DNA of 36,649 bases from an uncultured Ectothiorhodospiraceae bacterium (GCA_945787715.1 CALZJE010000034.1:1-36649), one strand, 5' to 3'. Positions 17,344 through 26,278 are shown, numbered from the stretch's first letter. The notes: generated by a model not told the origin, from the letters alone. Numbers and translations are program-made.

Positions 17344-18581
17344 TGGATCGTAGAGGATTTTTATCACTATTAATGGTTTCTCCAGTACTGGCCTCATCGT
17401 ATGACGACTTTCAAAAGCAAATGTATGGAGAATATACTAAATATCAGCAGCAACTTTCTGAAGAGTTTAGTGAATATATCAAAATATTAAATGAAGAGTT
17501 TCGCCTTTTTAAAAAGTCCATCTCACAGGTATGGGATACACCAGAAATATCCAGTAGACACATTTGGGTGCAGTATTCGAATGATTTAAAAACGCGTTCC
17601 ATCGTCGATTTCGCAAACAACACGTTAAAAATAGAAAGTCTTGGTCATGATCGGCTTACATCGGATGAACACATAAAACGACACTTGAATCATATTTTAA
17701 AACAGGATACGAAATCAGCTGTTGAAAATGACACAGTACTTAATAACATTGAGCAAAGACTAAAAGATTTGAAATTTGTTATTAAAGGTAGTATTCCATC
17801 AGGTGATTCGATTTTAAGATTAGCTTTTGAAGATGAGGATATCCTCAGTGATCTTCATTCGACTCGGAGAAGGTCGATTCATGCCATTAACCAGAGTGAA
17901 AATCAAATTTTCCGTGCCTTTCCAGCAAGACTACAGCGTGTCGACAAGCAAGAAGAAAGTGCGCTCTCTAGTGCACAAAAAGGATCGGAGTTGCAACAAA
18001 ATAGTGGAGTTCCGGCCCATCATGTTGTCATTAAGTTGCCTTCTAATTTTTTAAAAAAACGAGCAAATAAACAAGTGCCGGTAGTACTGGAGCGTTCCAA
18101 TAAATATAAAGTGTCTTTTTCTACCGTGATGTCAGTCATGCATACAGAAAGCTCGTTTAATCCCATGGCGCTATCAGATTCTGCGTACGGCCTTATGATG
18201 ATAAATCCTGAAACATCAGGGCGGACAGCACATAAAAAAGTCTATGGGGAAGAAAAAATAATTACGCCCACATTTTTATATAACAATATTAACAACGTTG
18301 AATTTGGCTCTGCCTATTTTAATGTGATGTATTACGAGTATTTAAAAGGAATTACTGATCCCAAAAGTCGGCTTTATTGCACTATTGCAGCCTATAATGC
18401 GGGATTAGGAAATATCGCCAGAGTATTTACAGGTAAACCGATTTTGAAAAAATCTTTTGATGAGATCAATGCAAAAAGTGCTGATACAGTGTTAAAAACA
18501 TTACAGGATCAACTGCCTTTTGAAGAAAGTAAAATTTATCTTACCAAAGTCAACGAGCGAATACCGTATTATCAAAAGTAA
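17343..18581 (+). CDS. MltC-like membrane-bound lytic transglycosylase
   Basis: The 412-residue protein aligns with E. coli MltC. A DUF3393-type N-domain (about 25-160) includes ISQVWDTPEIS and TRSIVDFANNTLKIES. A C-terminal SLT domain (about 245-410) carries SVMHTESSFNPMALSDSAYG with catalytic Glu269, then YGLMMI and AAYNAGLGNIARVF. MltC cleaves the MurNAc-GlcNAc bond of peptidoglycan, forming 1,6-anhydro ends. Unusual points: it is about 50 residues longer than E. coli MltC because of a charged insert near 165-225. Its signal (MDRRGFLSLLMVSPVLASS) has a Tat-like RRGFL motif with no lipobox Cys, so it may be a soluble periplasmic enzyme. It overlaps the upstream ETEC_3214-like gene and ends 15 bases from the TIR gene's stop on the opposite strand. 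Confidence 0.85.
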   Translation: MDRRGFLSLLMVSPVLASSYDDFQKQMYGEYTKYQQQLSEEFSEYIKILNEEFRLFKKSISQVWDTPEISSRHIWVQYSNDLKTRSIVDFANNTLKIESLGHDRLTSDEHIKRHLNHILKQDTKSAVENDTVLNNIEQRLKDLKFVIKGSIPSGDSILRLAFEDEDILSDLHSTRRRSIHAINQSENQIFRAFPARLQRVDKQEESALSSAQKGSELQQNSGVPAHHVVIKLPSNFLKKRANKQVPVVLERSNKYKVSFSTVMSVMHTESSFNPMALSDSAYGLMMINPETSGRTAHKKVYGEEKIITPTFLYNNINNVEFGSAYFNVMYYEYLKGITDPKSRLYCTIAAYNAGLGNIARVFTGKPILKKSFDEINAKSADTVLKTLQDQLPFEESKIYLTKVNERIPYYQK

Positions 18582-18596
18582 ATAAAAGGGTAACTA

Positions 18597-19088
18597 TTAA
18601 ACTCGTTTTTCGGTAACTCTATACCCCAGCTTTTTATAAACACTATGCGTGTATTTATAATTACCAGCTGGTGGTTTTTGAAAATTAGAAATCGCGTGTG
18701 CGATGATTTCAGGAGAAAAGCCGACAAAAATGGCACCTATATCATTGACAATAGGTGGGCATAATTTGGGATTCATGTAGCGGACTCCGTTAAGATTTGC
18801 ACCGATGACGGTACACCCTTTTTCTAAAGCGACTTCTGCTTCCCAACGCACATATTTATGTTTTGAACGGGTGTCATTGCCGATCAGCATAATATACGTG
18901 TCTCCTTTTTTAATGCGAGAGCGACACGTAGATTTAACATGAAGTATATCGTTAGATTTAGGCGATTCGTGCATCTGGTTGTTGATGAAGCTAAAGTTGA
19001 ACCCCCTCAGGCCTTCCCAAGTTTTCATTAATCTGTAAGACTCAATATCAGTTTCACTAAAACCGACAAATGTTTGTTCTAATCCCAC
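18597..19088 (-). CDS. MTH538/ThsB-type TIR-like domain protein (DUF1863)
   Basis: The 163-residue protein consists almost entirely of a TIR-like flavodoxin-fold domain of the MTH538/DUF1863 group. FVGFSETDIESYRLMKTWEG corresponds to the family's first strand and helix. KKGDTYIMLIGNDTRSKHKYVRWEAEVAL gives the conserved 'LIG..T....YV.WE.E.A' segment, with Glu83 or Glu85 as the likely NAD-cleaving residue. GCTVIGANLNGVRY matches 'IIaVnLNG'. In Thoeris, ThsB proteins of this type sense phage and convert NAD into a cyclic ADP-ribose signal that activates ThsA. No ThsA-like gene is present here. The start is GTG with AAGGA seven bases upstream. It converges on the transglycosylase gene with only 15 bases between stops. 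Confidence 0.8.
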   Translation of the reverse strand: MGLEQTFVGFSETDIESYRLMKTWEGLRGFNFSFINNQMHESPKSNDILHVKSTCRSRIKKGDTYIMLIGNDTRSKHKYVRWEAEVALEKGCTVIGANLNGVRYMNPKLCPPIVNDIGAIFVGFSPEIIAHAISNFQKPPAGNYKYTHSVYKKLGYRVTEKRV

Positions 19089-19184
19089 GTTAAATTCCTT
19101 TTATAAAGCTAGAGTTCTATTGTTGGATTGTAAGCAATGCGAATCTCATACCATGGTAGTGGAATCTAGTTATATACTAACGAG

Positions 19185-19298
19185 TTGGAAACAAACAATA
19201 CCTGCTGAATTATACACGCTGTAAATATGTCCTTAAAAGCTTGACGGCAGCGTCCATGCTGCCAACAGTATAATTCAGCAGGTATCCTTTATTTCCAA
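19185..19298. repeat. 114-bp palindromic element with 31-bp inverted arms
   Basis: The left arm (19185-19215) starts TTGGAAAC and contains ATACCTGCTGAATTATAC. The right arm (19268-19298) is its inverted copy with about three mismatches. The 52-base interior holds a second stem, GGCAGC-GTCCAT-GCTGCC (19246-19263). No ORF lies inside. The form suits a MITE or a large cruciform or RNA structure. It sits 96 bases upstream of the TIR start and 28 bases past the PLP-enzyme stop. Confidence 0.85.
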
Positions 19299-19326
19299 TT
19301 TATTAATACATATACCAATAACTAAA

Positions 19327-21168
19327 TTAATCAAGCAATTCTGCTGTCTTCGGCTGGGCATCTATCCACCGAGTATGAACATCGAGATAGATTTTTTTAT
19401 AAAGTACATCCATGTCTTCATTACTCATAAATTTTTCAGAAAATCCTGCTAGTGATGGATCGATGACCAGCTCAGCAGTTCTTGCAAAGTGAGCCACAAG
19501 AGATCGCGCATCTTCATCGCCAACGGAAATTCGAATCGTGGTCAATGTAATTCCTGCTTGCACTAATTTTTCTTCACTCATTTCTGAGTGACTGGTTAGA
19601 GCAGGGCAGAGTATCATGGTGTTTGATTGTCCCAGTGACACCATGTGACCGAAGGTGGGTTCAAGGCAATCAAAAAATCGGGTGAAAGTGGTTCTATCGA
19701 TATCTGATTTTTCCATATCAATCGTAAATAGCGGTGCGGGTAATGAGAGATGCATAGCTTTTTTACGAATTTCAGAATTTATATTATCTTCAAGTGCATT
19801 ACAATTGACGTTTATGTCTGGGTGGGAATTAAAAAAATGAGCCAATGCAATGGTATTGATAGTTTTTTTTATCATGCGAAGTTCAAGTGTTTTTGAACCA
19901 TTGATGACTTCAAACGCTTTTTCCGAATCAAGGAACGCGCCCTTCACATAATAGACATTCCAAAAAAGTGTATCGTTCCAACGATGGGTTTTTTCATTGC
20001 CATTGCTATCCTTTTTAGTCAATGATTCATTTTTTGGAATAAACATGGTTTCGTTTGGCCCGATAACCACACCTGCGGTGGTAACGCCTGTACCTGTAAT
20101 ATCTTTTGTATAACTGTGAATAACGTAGTCTGGTCTTTCTAGTGGATTTTCGCGCATAAGGGGGCGATAAAGAAATGGAGTAGCTACGGTTGTATCTAAC
20201 AGAACCATAAAGTCTTCTTTATGGGCTTCTACGCATATTCCTGCAACATCTAGTATGTAACCGTGAGGATTACACGGTGACTCCATGTAGATGTATATGC
20301 GGCGTCCTGCCCCAATTCTTTCTTTATATTTATTTTTTACTAATTTTATTGCTTCTTGAACACTAGCAACATCATATCCATCAAACCAGTTAATGGCAAT
20401 ATCAAGGTTGCTGGGTTTGCCAAACCAATCTTCGAGCAGTTGATAGGTTCCCCCGTATACGTTGCGAGAACAGATAATAATATCTTGATAACCCAAAACA
20501 TGGCTAAGTATGGCATCGATGGCTGCCATACCTGAGTTAAAGTTCCACGCCGTGTATTCGGTCGCTAAATGTCCGCACTCGAGATCGACGATATGATTGG
20601 CCAAGCTGATGGACGTTGGATTAAGTAACCTTGAGTAGACTTCAAGCAATGTCTCTTTGCCTTGAAATGCATCGTCAATCCATTCGGTGCAGGCATAAAG
20701 ATAAGTTGCTGTTCGCGTAATAACGGGTGTCGCTGAGAATATTGCGGTGACATTATCAAAGATGGGATAAGGACCTTTTGCAATACGCGATGATTGTTCA
20801 GGCACGAGAGATTGATAAGTACTGCGAAACGGATTTTGTAAACTATCAAGCAGCTTTGCTAGTTGAAAGCAGAGAAACTTTTTGGCATTAAAATAAGCGA
20901 TACGATCTTTTTTATCGAGGTTGTTTAACTCTTTTAAGGTCGATTGCCAGAGATGATGTAGCTCAATATTTGCGCAATATATATTGCTTGCTAAACGGGC
21001 TAGAGATTGTCCTGTATCTGACTCAGGATCGATTGAGAAGTGTTCGAGTTGTTCTTTAGCCAGTTCGTCAATATTCGTTGCAGTGGTGGTTTTACGTCGA
21101 GGGCTTAGGATTTTTGCGATGTCAAAATCTGAAGAATTTACGACAGGAGCAGCTGCATTCTTTGTCAT
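19327..21168 (-). CDS. Cys/Met metabolism PLP-dependent enzyme, long form
   Basis: The 613-residue protein has about 180 residues ahead of a Cys/Met-metabolism PLP domain. EVYSRLLNPTSISL matches the family's 'YSR..NPT'. NVYGGTYQLLEDWFG supplies the active-site Tyr, and LLDTTVATPFLYRPL has the PLP-binding Asp325. VIHSYTKDITGTGVTTAG carries Lys355, the predicted Schiff-base lysine. Typical cystathionine synthases and lyases are about 400 residues, so the N-terminal helical extension is distinctive of a long subgroup. The substrate is unknown: it could be a gamma-lyase or gamma-synthase on a sulfur amino acid. It is cytoplasmic. The ATG follows AAAGGA. It stands alone, with the palindromic element just beyond its stop. 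Confidence 0.85.
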   Translation of the reverse strand: MTKNAAAPVVNSSDFDIAKILSPRRKTTTATNIDELAKEQLEHFSIDPESDTGQSLARLASNIYCANIELHHLWQSTLKELNNLDKKDRIAYFNAKKFLCFQLAKLLDSLQNPFRSTYQSLVPEQSSRIAKGPYPIFDNVTAIFSATPVITRTATYLYACTEWIDDAFQGKETLLEVYSRLLNPTSISLANHIVDLECGHLATEYTAWNFNSGMAAIDAILSHVLGYQDIIICSRNVYGGTYQLLEDWFGKPSNLDIAINWFDGYDVASVQEAIKLVKNKYKERIGAGRRIYIYMESPCNPHGYILDVAGICVEAHKEDFMVLLDTTVATPFLYRPLMRENPLERPDYVIHSYTKDITGTGVTTAGVVIGPNETMFIPKNESLTKKDSNGNEKTHRWNDTLFWNVYYVKGAFLDSEKAFEVINGSKTLELRMIKKTINTIALAHFFNSHPDINVNCNALEDNINSEIRKKAMHLSLPAPLFTIDMEKSDIDRTTFTRFFDCLEPTFGHMVSLGQSNTMILCPALTSHSEMSEEKLVQAGITLTTIRISVGDEDARSLVAHFARTAELVIDPSLAGFSEKFMSNEDMDVLYKKIYLDVHTRWIDAQPKTAELLD

Positions 21169-21474
21169 ATTGGTTAATCCTTTTGCATGTTAATCGCGAT
21201 TTCCATTCTTAGTTCTACCAGCATAAAACTGGCCAATTCGTTGACTGACAGAAAAATATAATCATTTTCTAAATATAGTCTTTTTCATTATATATGCCTA
21301 TTTACTGGATAAGTTTTAAAACCTAGTCTAAAAATACACTATGCGGTGCTCTATATTAAAACGGAATATTGGATTGAGCGCTATGCCCGCAGGGTGTCGT
21401 GAAGTTACTAGTAACACCCCAGGAATTGATTGAATGTCCATTACTTACCCGAAATACACGTAAGGAGATATGTA
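21169..21474. other. Divergent promoter region with leader hairpin
   Basis: This separates the minus-strand PLP enzyme from the plus-strand phosphoesterase operon. A hairpin with stem GGGTGT / ACACCC (21392-21397, 21414-21419) and an inner GTTACTAGTAAC palindrome lies about 55 bases before the operon start, probably in its leader. It could be an operator or RNA structure. No gene is seen. Confidence 0.45.
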
Positions 21475-22491
21475 ATGAGGAAACTATCACGGCGAGACTT
21501 TTTAGGGATGTCCATAAAAACAGGTGCAGCTACCATGTTTGCAGGTATGTTTGCACCCACTGCAACCAGCTTGATGGGCTTGGGTGGTGTGGCCCATGCG
21601 AGTACTAAGAAAATTACACCCTTTACCTTTGCGGTGCTGACCGACGCACATCTTTATGATATTTCAGATCACAAGTTTGACGCGATTCTTGAAAAGGCTG
21701 TCTCCGATGTTAACAGTATACAGCCACGACCTGATTTTGTTCTCTACGGGGGAGATCTGGGTCAGTCGGGCAAGAAAGAGGAGTTGGTTAAAGGAAAACG
21801 TATTCTCGATAAGTTGAAAATGCCTTACAAAATTATTCTTGGAGAGCATGATTATTATCTCGATATGGGTAAAGCCTGGCGTGGTTTGTTTGGTGATGAG
21901 CATTGGTCATTTGACCACAAGGGAACTCATATCATTGGCATGAATTCAATTTTAGTGAATGACTTTTGGAGCTTGCGTAAATTAACTCCACTGGAACGCA
22001 TGGGCTACATGGAAGAGCTGGAGTGTCATCAATGTGGTCTCTGGGGAGTGCAAGAAAAGCAATTGGATTGGCTTGAGAAAGATGTAAAAAAACTCAGCCC
22101 TGATATGCCTATTCTTATTATGACTCATTCACCACTATGGGATTATTACCCGCGTTGGAATTTCCAGACCGTAGATGCACCGGAGATTCGGCAGATCCTA
22201 CGTAAATTTGAAAAGGTGATGGCGATTCATGGGCACGTCCATCAGGTAGTCTATAATTCCATTGGTAACATTAGTTCTGCTGGTCTACTGTCTACCTCTT
22301 GGCCGTGGCCTTACCCGCCGGTTGACCTACCGTATCCTAATATCAAGATGAACCGAGTTGACCCGGGTGATTTTGAAGATGGGCTAGGTTCTCATAAGAT
22401 CGATCTCAGCAGTAACTTCGATGGCGTAGTCAACTATCGGGCATTTTCCGATTTGTTGCCCGACAATGTCAAACGTGGCATCAAACTCTAA
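21475..22491 (+). CDS. Tat-exported calcineurin-like metallophosphoesterase
   Basis: The start is set at 21475 by a perfect AAGGAG seven bases upstream and by the Tat signal that begins there: LSRRDFLGM, a hydrophobic stretch, then AHA near residue 42. The 338-residue product has metallophosphoesterase motifs: LTDAHLYD (Asp57, His59), YGGDLG (Asp94), LGEHDYY (GEHD in place of GNHD), MTHSPLW and IHGHVHQ. It should be a folded periplasmic dinuclear-metal phosphoesterase of unknown substrate. The cytochrome c gene starts 17 bases after its stop and a DUF1566 gene follows, so the three are likely one operon. The pairing with a cytochrome suggests a respiratory or sulfur-related periplasmic pathway (inference). 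Confidence 0.88.
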   Translation: MRKLSRRDFLGMSIKTGAATMFAGMFAPTATSLMGLGGVAHASTKKITPFTFAVLTDAHLYDISDHKFDAILEKAVSDVNSIQPRPDFVLYGGDLGQSGKKEELVKGKRILDKLKMPYKIILGEHDYYLDMGKAWRGLFGDEHWSFDHKGTHIIGMNSILVNDFWSLRKLTPLERMGYMEELECHQCGLWGVQEKQLDWLEKDVKKLSPDMPILIMTHSPLWDYYPRWNFQTVDAPEIRQILRKFEKVMAIHGHVHQVVYNSIGNISSAGLLSTSWPWPYPPVDLPYPNIKMNRVDPGDFEDGLGSHKIDLSSNFDGVVNYRAFSDLLPDNVKRGIKL

Positions 22492-22508
22492 CCTCAGGAG
22501 GATAGGCA

Positions 22509-23006
22509 ATGAAAAATATTCACGAATTTGCAACATTCAAGAATGCATCCTCGGCTGCCTGTGCTGTTGTTGTCCTCGTCGCTATGGGTAGTGTAAATGC
22601 TAAAACACCGCCAACAAGTGCCGAGTTGGAAGACCAGAAAAATATGCTGATGAGTGCAGTGAAACGCGGAGACGATCTGTGGCATAGCGCAAAATTAGGC
22701 AGTAATGGTCTTGCTTGTGGTAATTGTCACCCGGATGGCTCTGCGACTAATCCTCACACCTGGCCTAAATATCAGAGTAATCTTGGCAAGGTGGGAACGC
22801 TACGGGAGATGATCAACTGGTGTATCTCGGTGCCCTTAGTTGGCACACCGCTGGCCCTGGATAGCGACGAGATGATCGCCATGGAGGCTTACACTATGTA
22901 CACTCACCGTGGTGTAGCCATAGCGCCAGCCAAAGATGAGCAACATGGTGGAACTCCGGTTGTTAGCGGGCCTGGCTATCCTAATGCTCATGGTGGTAAT
23001 CGTTAG
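22509..23006 (+). CDS. Periplasmic c-type cytochrome, single haem
   Basis: The 165-residue protein has a signal peptide (hydrophobic residues about 15-30, ending VNA) and one haem-binding motif CGNCH (Cys70, Cys73, His74) in LGSNGLACGNCHPDG. Conserved sequence follows: LREMINWCISVPLVG, then the Met-containing DEMIAMEAYTMY, where a Met probably gives the second axial ligand. The pattern resembles SoxA/SoxX-related class I cytochromes. It should carry electrons in the periplasm. An AGGAGG ribosome site sits at ideal spacing. It lies between the Tat phosphoesterase and the DUF1566 gene on the same strand. Confidence 0.85.
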   Translation: MKNIHEFATFKNASSAACAVVVLVAMGSVNAKTPPTSAELEDQKNMLMSAVKRGDDLWHSAKLGSNGLACGNCHPDGSATNPHTWPKYQSNLGKVGTLREMINWCISVPLVGTPLALDSDEMIAMEAYTMYTHRGVAIAPAKDEQHGGTPVVSGPGYPNAHGGNR

Positions 23007-23044
23007 TGGGAAAGGTGAACAACAGTAATTAAAGGATTTTCATT

Positions 23045-23593
23045 ATGCTAAAACATATGTTGGCGCTTGTGATCATAACTTTGTTTAGCTTTCCAAGCTG
23101 GTCTGAAACTTGTCGCACAGAAACTTTGGTTGCCTCCACGCCTACCAGTCGTTTTACCACTGAGGGTATGACAGTGACTGACAAGGAAACGACGTTATCA
23201 TGGATGCGTTGTGCTATTGGTCAACGTTGGAATGGAGAAACTTGTACTGGCCAACCGCAAAAGCTCGATTGGAAACATGCAATGGCATTAGTCGCTGAGA
23301 CAAACACTCAGGGTTATGATGGGCACAGCGATTGGCGCATGCCCATGGTGCCCGAGTTGGCCTCCATCGTCGAGCGACAGTGTTTCAACCCTAGGATGAA
23401 CATTGTCGTCTTTCCCGGAGCACCTTCTGTCATCTTCTGGAGCAGTATGGAAAAAATGGGTACTGCGGACTTTGCTTACACGCTGGACTTTGGTGGCGGT
23501 CAAGCGGTAGCTAGCGCTAAAACCAGGATCGGAGCGGTTAGACTGGTGCGAGGTGGACCATGGTGGGAACCGCCAGTGGCGATGCAGCAATAA
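23045..23593 (+). CDS. Secreted DUF1566 (Lcl C-terminal-like) domain protein
   Basis: The 182-residue protein has a signal peptide (residues 1-20, ending SWSE). Two DUF1566-like stretches follow: TTLSWMRCAIGQRWNGETC, then LDWKHAMALVAE, GYDGHSDWRMPMVPELASIV, the DWR(M/L)P hallmark, and FWSSME near the end of the fold. Paired Cys residues suggest disulfides in the periplasm or outside the cell. The function of the domain is not established; it often occurs in surface proteins. It is the third gene of the phosphoesterase-cytochrome operon and is followed by a terminator. Confidence 0.85.
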   Translation: MLKHMLALVIITLFSFPSWSETCRTETLVASTPTSRFTTEGMTVTDKETTLSWMRCAIGQRWNGETCTGQPQKLDWKHAMALVAETNTQGYDGHSDWRMPMVPELASIVERQCFNPRMNIVVFPGAPSVIFWSSMEKMGTADFAYTLDFGGGQAVASAKTRIGAVRLVRGGPWWEPPVAMQQ

Positions 23594-23620
23594 GTTAGTC
23601 TAATCTAATAACATAACGGT

Positions 23621-23654
23621 GCGTCGGGGGGGAGAAATTACTCGGCGCTTTTTT
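23621..23654 (+). terminator. Rho-independent terminator of the phosphoesterase operon
   Basis: An 8-bp stem, GCGTCGGG / CTCGGCGC (two G-U pairs in RNA), with a 12-base loop is followed directly by six T. It lies 27 bases past the DUF1566 stop. Confidence 0.8.
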
Positions 23655-23983
23655 GGCAGAAAATATGCGGTACGTAAAAAATTAGTGAATGGTTGTTGCC
23701 CAATCTTCAATCCTACTTTTTTAACCCATCCAACTTCTAACGCTCTTTTCTAAGAGAGTTTTTCACAAGATTTATTCACGAGAGTTTTCCAAGAGAGATA
23801 GATTCATACTCATTATGGTCAGTTAAATTCTTGGCATGTAAGTTAACGCCTTTGTTTTTACGAATAATACGCGGCTTAATTTTCTAAGATAGCCTCAAAA
23901 TTGCATATCAGAAACATTCTTATTTTGTGGACAATCAACAGGAATGATCTAAATTTATTAGTAAGGGTTGACAAGAGGTGATT
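23655..23983. other. Intergenic region before tdh
   Basis: AT-rich with no gene. Short CTCTT/AAGAG inverted and direct repeats occur around 23739-23800 (GCTCTTTTCTAAGAGAG, ACGAGAGTTTTCC, AAGAGAG). They could form a small hairpin or an operator in front of tdh. No -35/-10 pair is convincing. Confidence 0.4.
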
Positions 23984-25009
23984 ATGAAAGCGTTGGTTAA
24001 AAGTCGTTCTGAGCCTGGTATTTGGATAGAAGAGGTTCCTATGCCGGTCGTTGGTACCAATGAAGTTCTTATAAAAATGAGTAAAACCTCGATTTGTGGC
24101 ACTGATCTACATATCTATAACTGGGATGCTTGGGCACAACGCCATATTGAAATCCCAAGGATACTAGGGCATGAGTTTGTTGGACATATCGTTGAAATAG
24201 GCCATGGTGTGGAAGGCTACAAAATCGGTGATCGTGTTTCTGGTGAAGGTCATATCACCTGCGGCATTTGTCGAAATTGTCGGGCAGGTAAACGTCACCT
24301 TTGTCATAAATCAGTGGGCATTGGTAGTGGACGTGATGGCGCGTTTGCAGAATACATGACACTGCCTGCCGATAACCTCTGGCCAATACATGATGATATA
24401 ACATCAGACATTGCTGCAATTTTAGACCCATTGGGTAACGCTGTACATTGTGCTTTATCATTTGATGTTGTTGGGGAAGATGTCCTAATAACTGGCGGAG
24501 GCCCGATTGGAATAATGGCAGGGACCGTTTGTCGATTTATTGGTGCACGTCATGTGGTTGTAACAGCAACCAAAGATTATCGTATAAAACTGGCTTATAA
24601 GATGGGCGCATCTCGCACCGTCAACGTATATCGTGAAGACATCGAAGATGCCATGCAAGTTTTAAATATGTCGAATGGATTTGATGTTGGTATAGAAACC
24701 TCGGGTAGCCCCTCGGCATTTAATTCCATGATTGATAATATGTACGAAGGTGGGAAAATCGCGTTATTGGGCTTTCTACCCCCGGAAACAGAAATCAGTT
24801 GGGATCAGGTTATCTTTAAAGGACTCGTTCTGAAAGGTATATATGGTCGAGAGATGTTTGAAACCTGGTACAAAATGACTCAACTCATTCGAAGCGGCTT
24901 ACCGATTGAGCCGATTATTACCCATCGTTTTCTCATTGATAACTATGAAGAGGCTTTCAAAATTGTGCACGACGGTCAGTGCGGGAAAGTGATTCTCAAT
25001 TGGGAGTAG
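23984..25009 (+). CDS. tdh: L-threonine 3-dehydrogenase
   Basis: From the ATG at 23984 the protein is 341 residues, the same length as E. coli Tdh. The GTG six bases earlier overlaps the ribosome site. It is a zinc-dependent medium-chain dehydrogenase: [13 protein letters not shown] with the catalytic-zinc Cys, GHEFVG, and the structural-zinc cluster [15 protein letters not shown]. The Rossmann motif is [10 protein letters not shown], and the C-terminus has [14 protein letters not shown]. It oxidises L-threonine to 2-amino-3-ketobutyrate with NAD. The next gene, kbl, starts three bases after the stop and completes the pathway to glycine and acetyl-CoA. The protein is cytoplasmic and tetrameric in the family. 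Confidence 0.97.
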   Translation: MKALVKSRSEPGIWIEEVPMPVVGTNEVLIKMSKTSICGTDLHIYNWDAWAQRHIEIPRILGHEFVGHIVEIGHGVEGYKIGDRVSGEGHITCGICRNCRAGKRHLCHKSVGIGSGRDGAFAEYMTLPADNLWPIHDDITSDIAAILDPLGNAVHCALSFDVVGEDVLITGGGPIGIMAGTVCRFIGARHVVVTATKDYRIKLAYKMGASRTVNVYREDIEDAMQVLNMSNGFDVGIETSGSPSAFNSMIDNMYEGGKIALLGFLPPETEISWDQVIFKGLVLKGIYGREMFETWYKMTQLIRSGLPIEPIITHRFLIDNYEEAFKIVHDGQCGKVILNWE

Positions 25010-25012
25010 GTG

Positions 25013-26194
25013 ATGGCGAGCAATAATTGGAAATCCACACTGGATGAGATTAAGCAGCAAGGTTTGTATAAAACAGAACGGGTCATAACATCGCCCCAAG
25101 GTGTTGAAATAAAAACAGAAAATGGTGATAAAGTTCTAAATTTTTGTGCCAACAACTACCTCGGTTTGGCTAACCACCCGGTATTGATTGAAGCGGCAAC
25201 AGAAGCACTGCACACTCACGGTTTCGGATTAGCTTCTGTGCGGTTTATCTGTGGCACACAGGACCTTCATAAACAGTTGGAAAAAAGTATTGCTAATTTT
25301 TTAGGGACTGAAGAGGCTATTTTATACACCTCATGTTTTGATGCGAATACTGGGCTGTTTGAAACGTTACTCGATGACAAAGATGCCGTTATTTCCGATG
25401 CGCTCAATCATGCCTCTGTCATTGACGGTATTCGTTTATGTAAAGCAGCACGTTTTCGATTTCAACATAGTGATATGGATGATCTGGAAGAGCAATTAAT
25501 CGAAGCTCAGAAATATCGAACACGACTCATCGCTACCGATGGTGTGTTTAGCATGGATGGTGAAATAGCCAAGCTGGATAAGATTGTTAAACTCGCAAAA
25601 AAATATGATGCCATAATAATGGTTGATGATTCTCATGCTACTGGATTTCTTGGTGAAAATGGTAGGGGAAGTGCTGAGTACCATGGTGTGATGGACAAGA
25701 TTGATATCTTCACCTCCACATTGGGAAAAGCAATGGGCGGTGGATCAGGTGGATTTACTGCTGCGAGTCAGGATATTATTAATCTGCTCAGGCAGCGCTC
25801 ACGTCCGTATTTATTTTCCAACTCCTTAACTCCAGCACTCGCGGCTGCAGGTATAACAGCGTTTGAATTACTGACACAATCAAACGATCTCAGAGAAAAG
25901 CTTTGGGAGAACACCCGATATTTTCGTGAACAAATGATATCGTTGGGTTTTGATATTAAACAAGGTGAACATCCGATTGTTCCAGTGATGCTTTATGATG
26001 CAAAAAAAGCACAAGAGATGGCCTCTCAATTACTGGACGAAGGGATTTATGTGATTGGATTTTTCTACCCGGTTGTGCCGAAGGGTGAAGCAAGAATTCG
26101 TGTACAAGTATCAGCAGCACATGATAAAAAACAGCTTGATAGCGCAATTGCTGCGTTTAGCAAAGTCGGGAGGAAGTTGGGCGTGATCGGCTGA
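25013..26194 (+). CDS. kbl: 2-amino-3-ketobutyrate CoA ligase (glycine C-acetyltransferase)
   Basis: The 393-residue protein matches E. coli Kbl throughout: [65 protein letters not shown], the PLP-lysine segment [10 protein letters not shown], and [20 protein letters not shown]. It is a PLP-dependent alpha-oxoamine synthase that cleaves 2-amino-3-ketobutyrate with CoA to glycine and acetyl-CoA. The start is ATG at 25013; a GTG directly before it belongs to the tdh end and ribosome site (GGAGTAGGTG). tdh and kbl form one operon, ended by a hairpin region near 26240-26278. Confidence 0.97.
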   Translation: MASNNWKSTLDEIKQQGLYKTERVITSPQGVEIKTENGDKVLNFCANNYLGLANHPVLIEAATEALHTHGFGLASVRFICGTQDLHKQLEKSIANFLGTEEAILYTSCFDANTGLFETLLDDKDAVISDALNHASVIDGIRLCKAARFRFQHSDMDDLEEQLIEAQKYRTRLIATDGVFSMDGEIAKLDKIVKLAKKYDAIIMVDDSHATGFLGENGRGSAEYHGVMDKIDIFTSTLGKAMGGGSGGFTAASQDIINLLRQRSRPYLFSNSLTPALAAAGITAFELLTQSNDLREKLWENTRYFREQMISLGFDIKQGEHPIVPVMLYDAKKAQEMASQLLDEGIYVIGFFYPVVPKGEARIRVQVSAAHDKKQLDSAIAAFSKVGRKLGVIG

Positions 26195-26237
26195 AATATC
26201 AATCCCACTAATAATCAATTTCACATCGTCCACTGCA

Positions 26238-26278
26238 CCTCTTTCACAATGAGAGGGGAGAGCTATACATCTCTTTTT
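26238..26278 (+). terminator. Terminator region after kbl
   Basis: Two short hairpins lie close together: CCTCT / AGAGG, then AGAG (26259-26262) / CTCT (26271-26274) followed by a T-run. They sit between the convergent kbl and ppx genes and probably end the tdh-kbl message. Confidence 0.5.

Noticed and set aside
18597-19088. Calling the TIR region a canonical Thoeris system
   Set aside because: No ThsA (SIR2/STALD) or other known Thoeris effector is present nearby, so only the ThsB-like part is supported.
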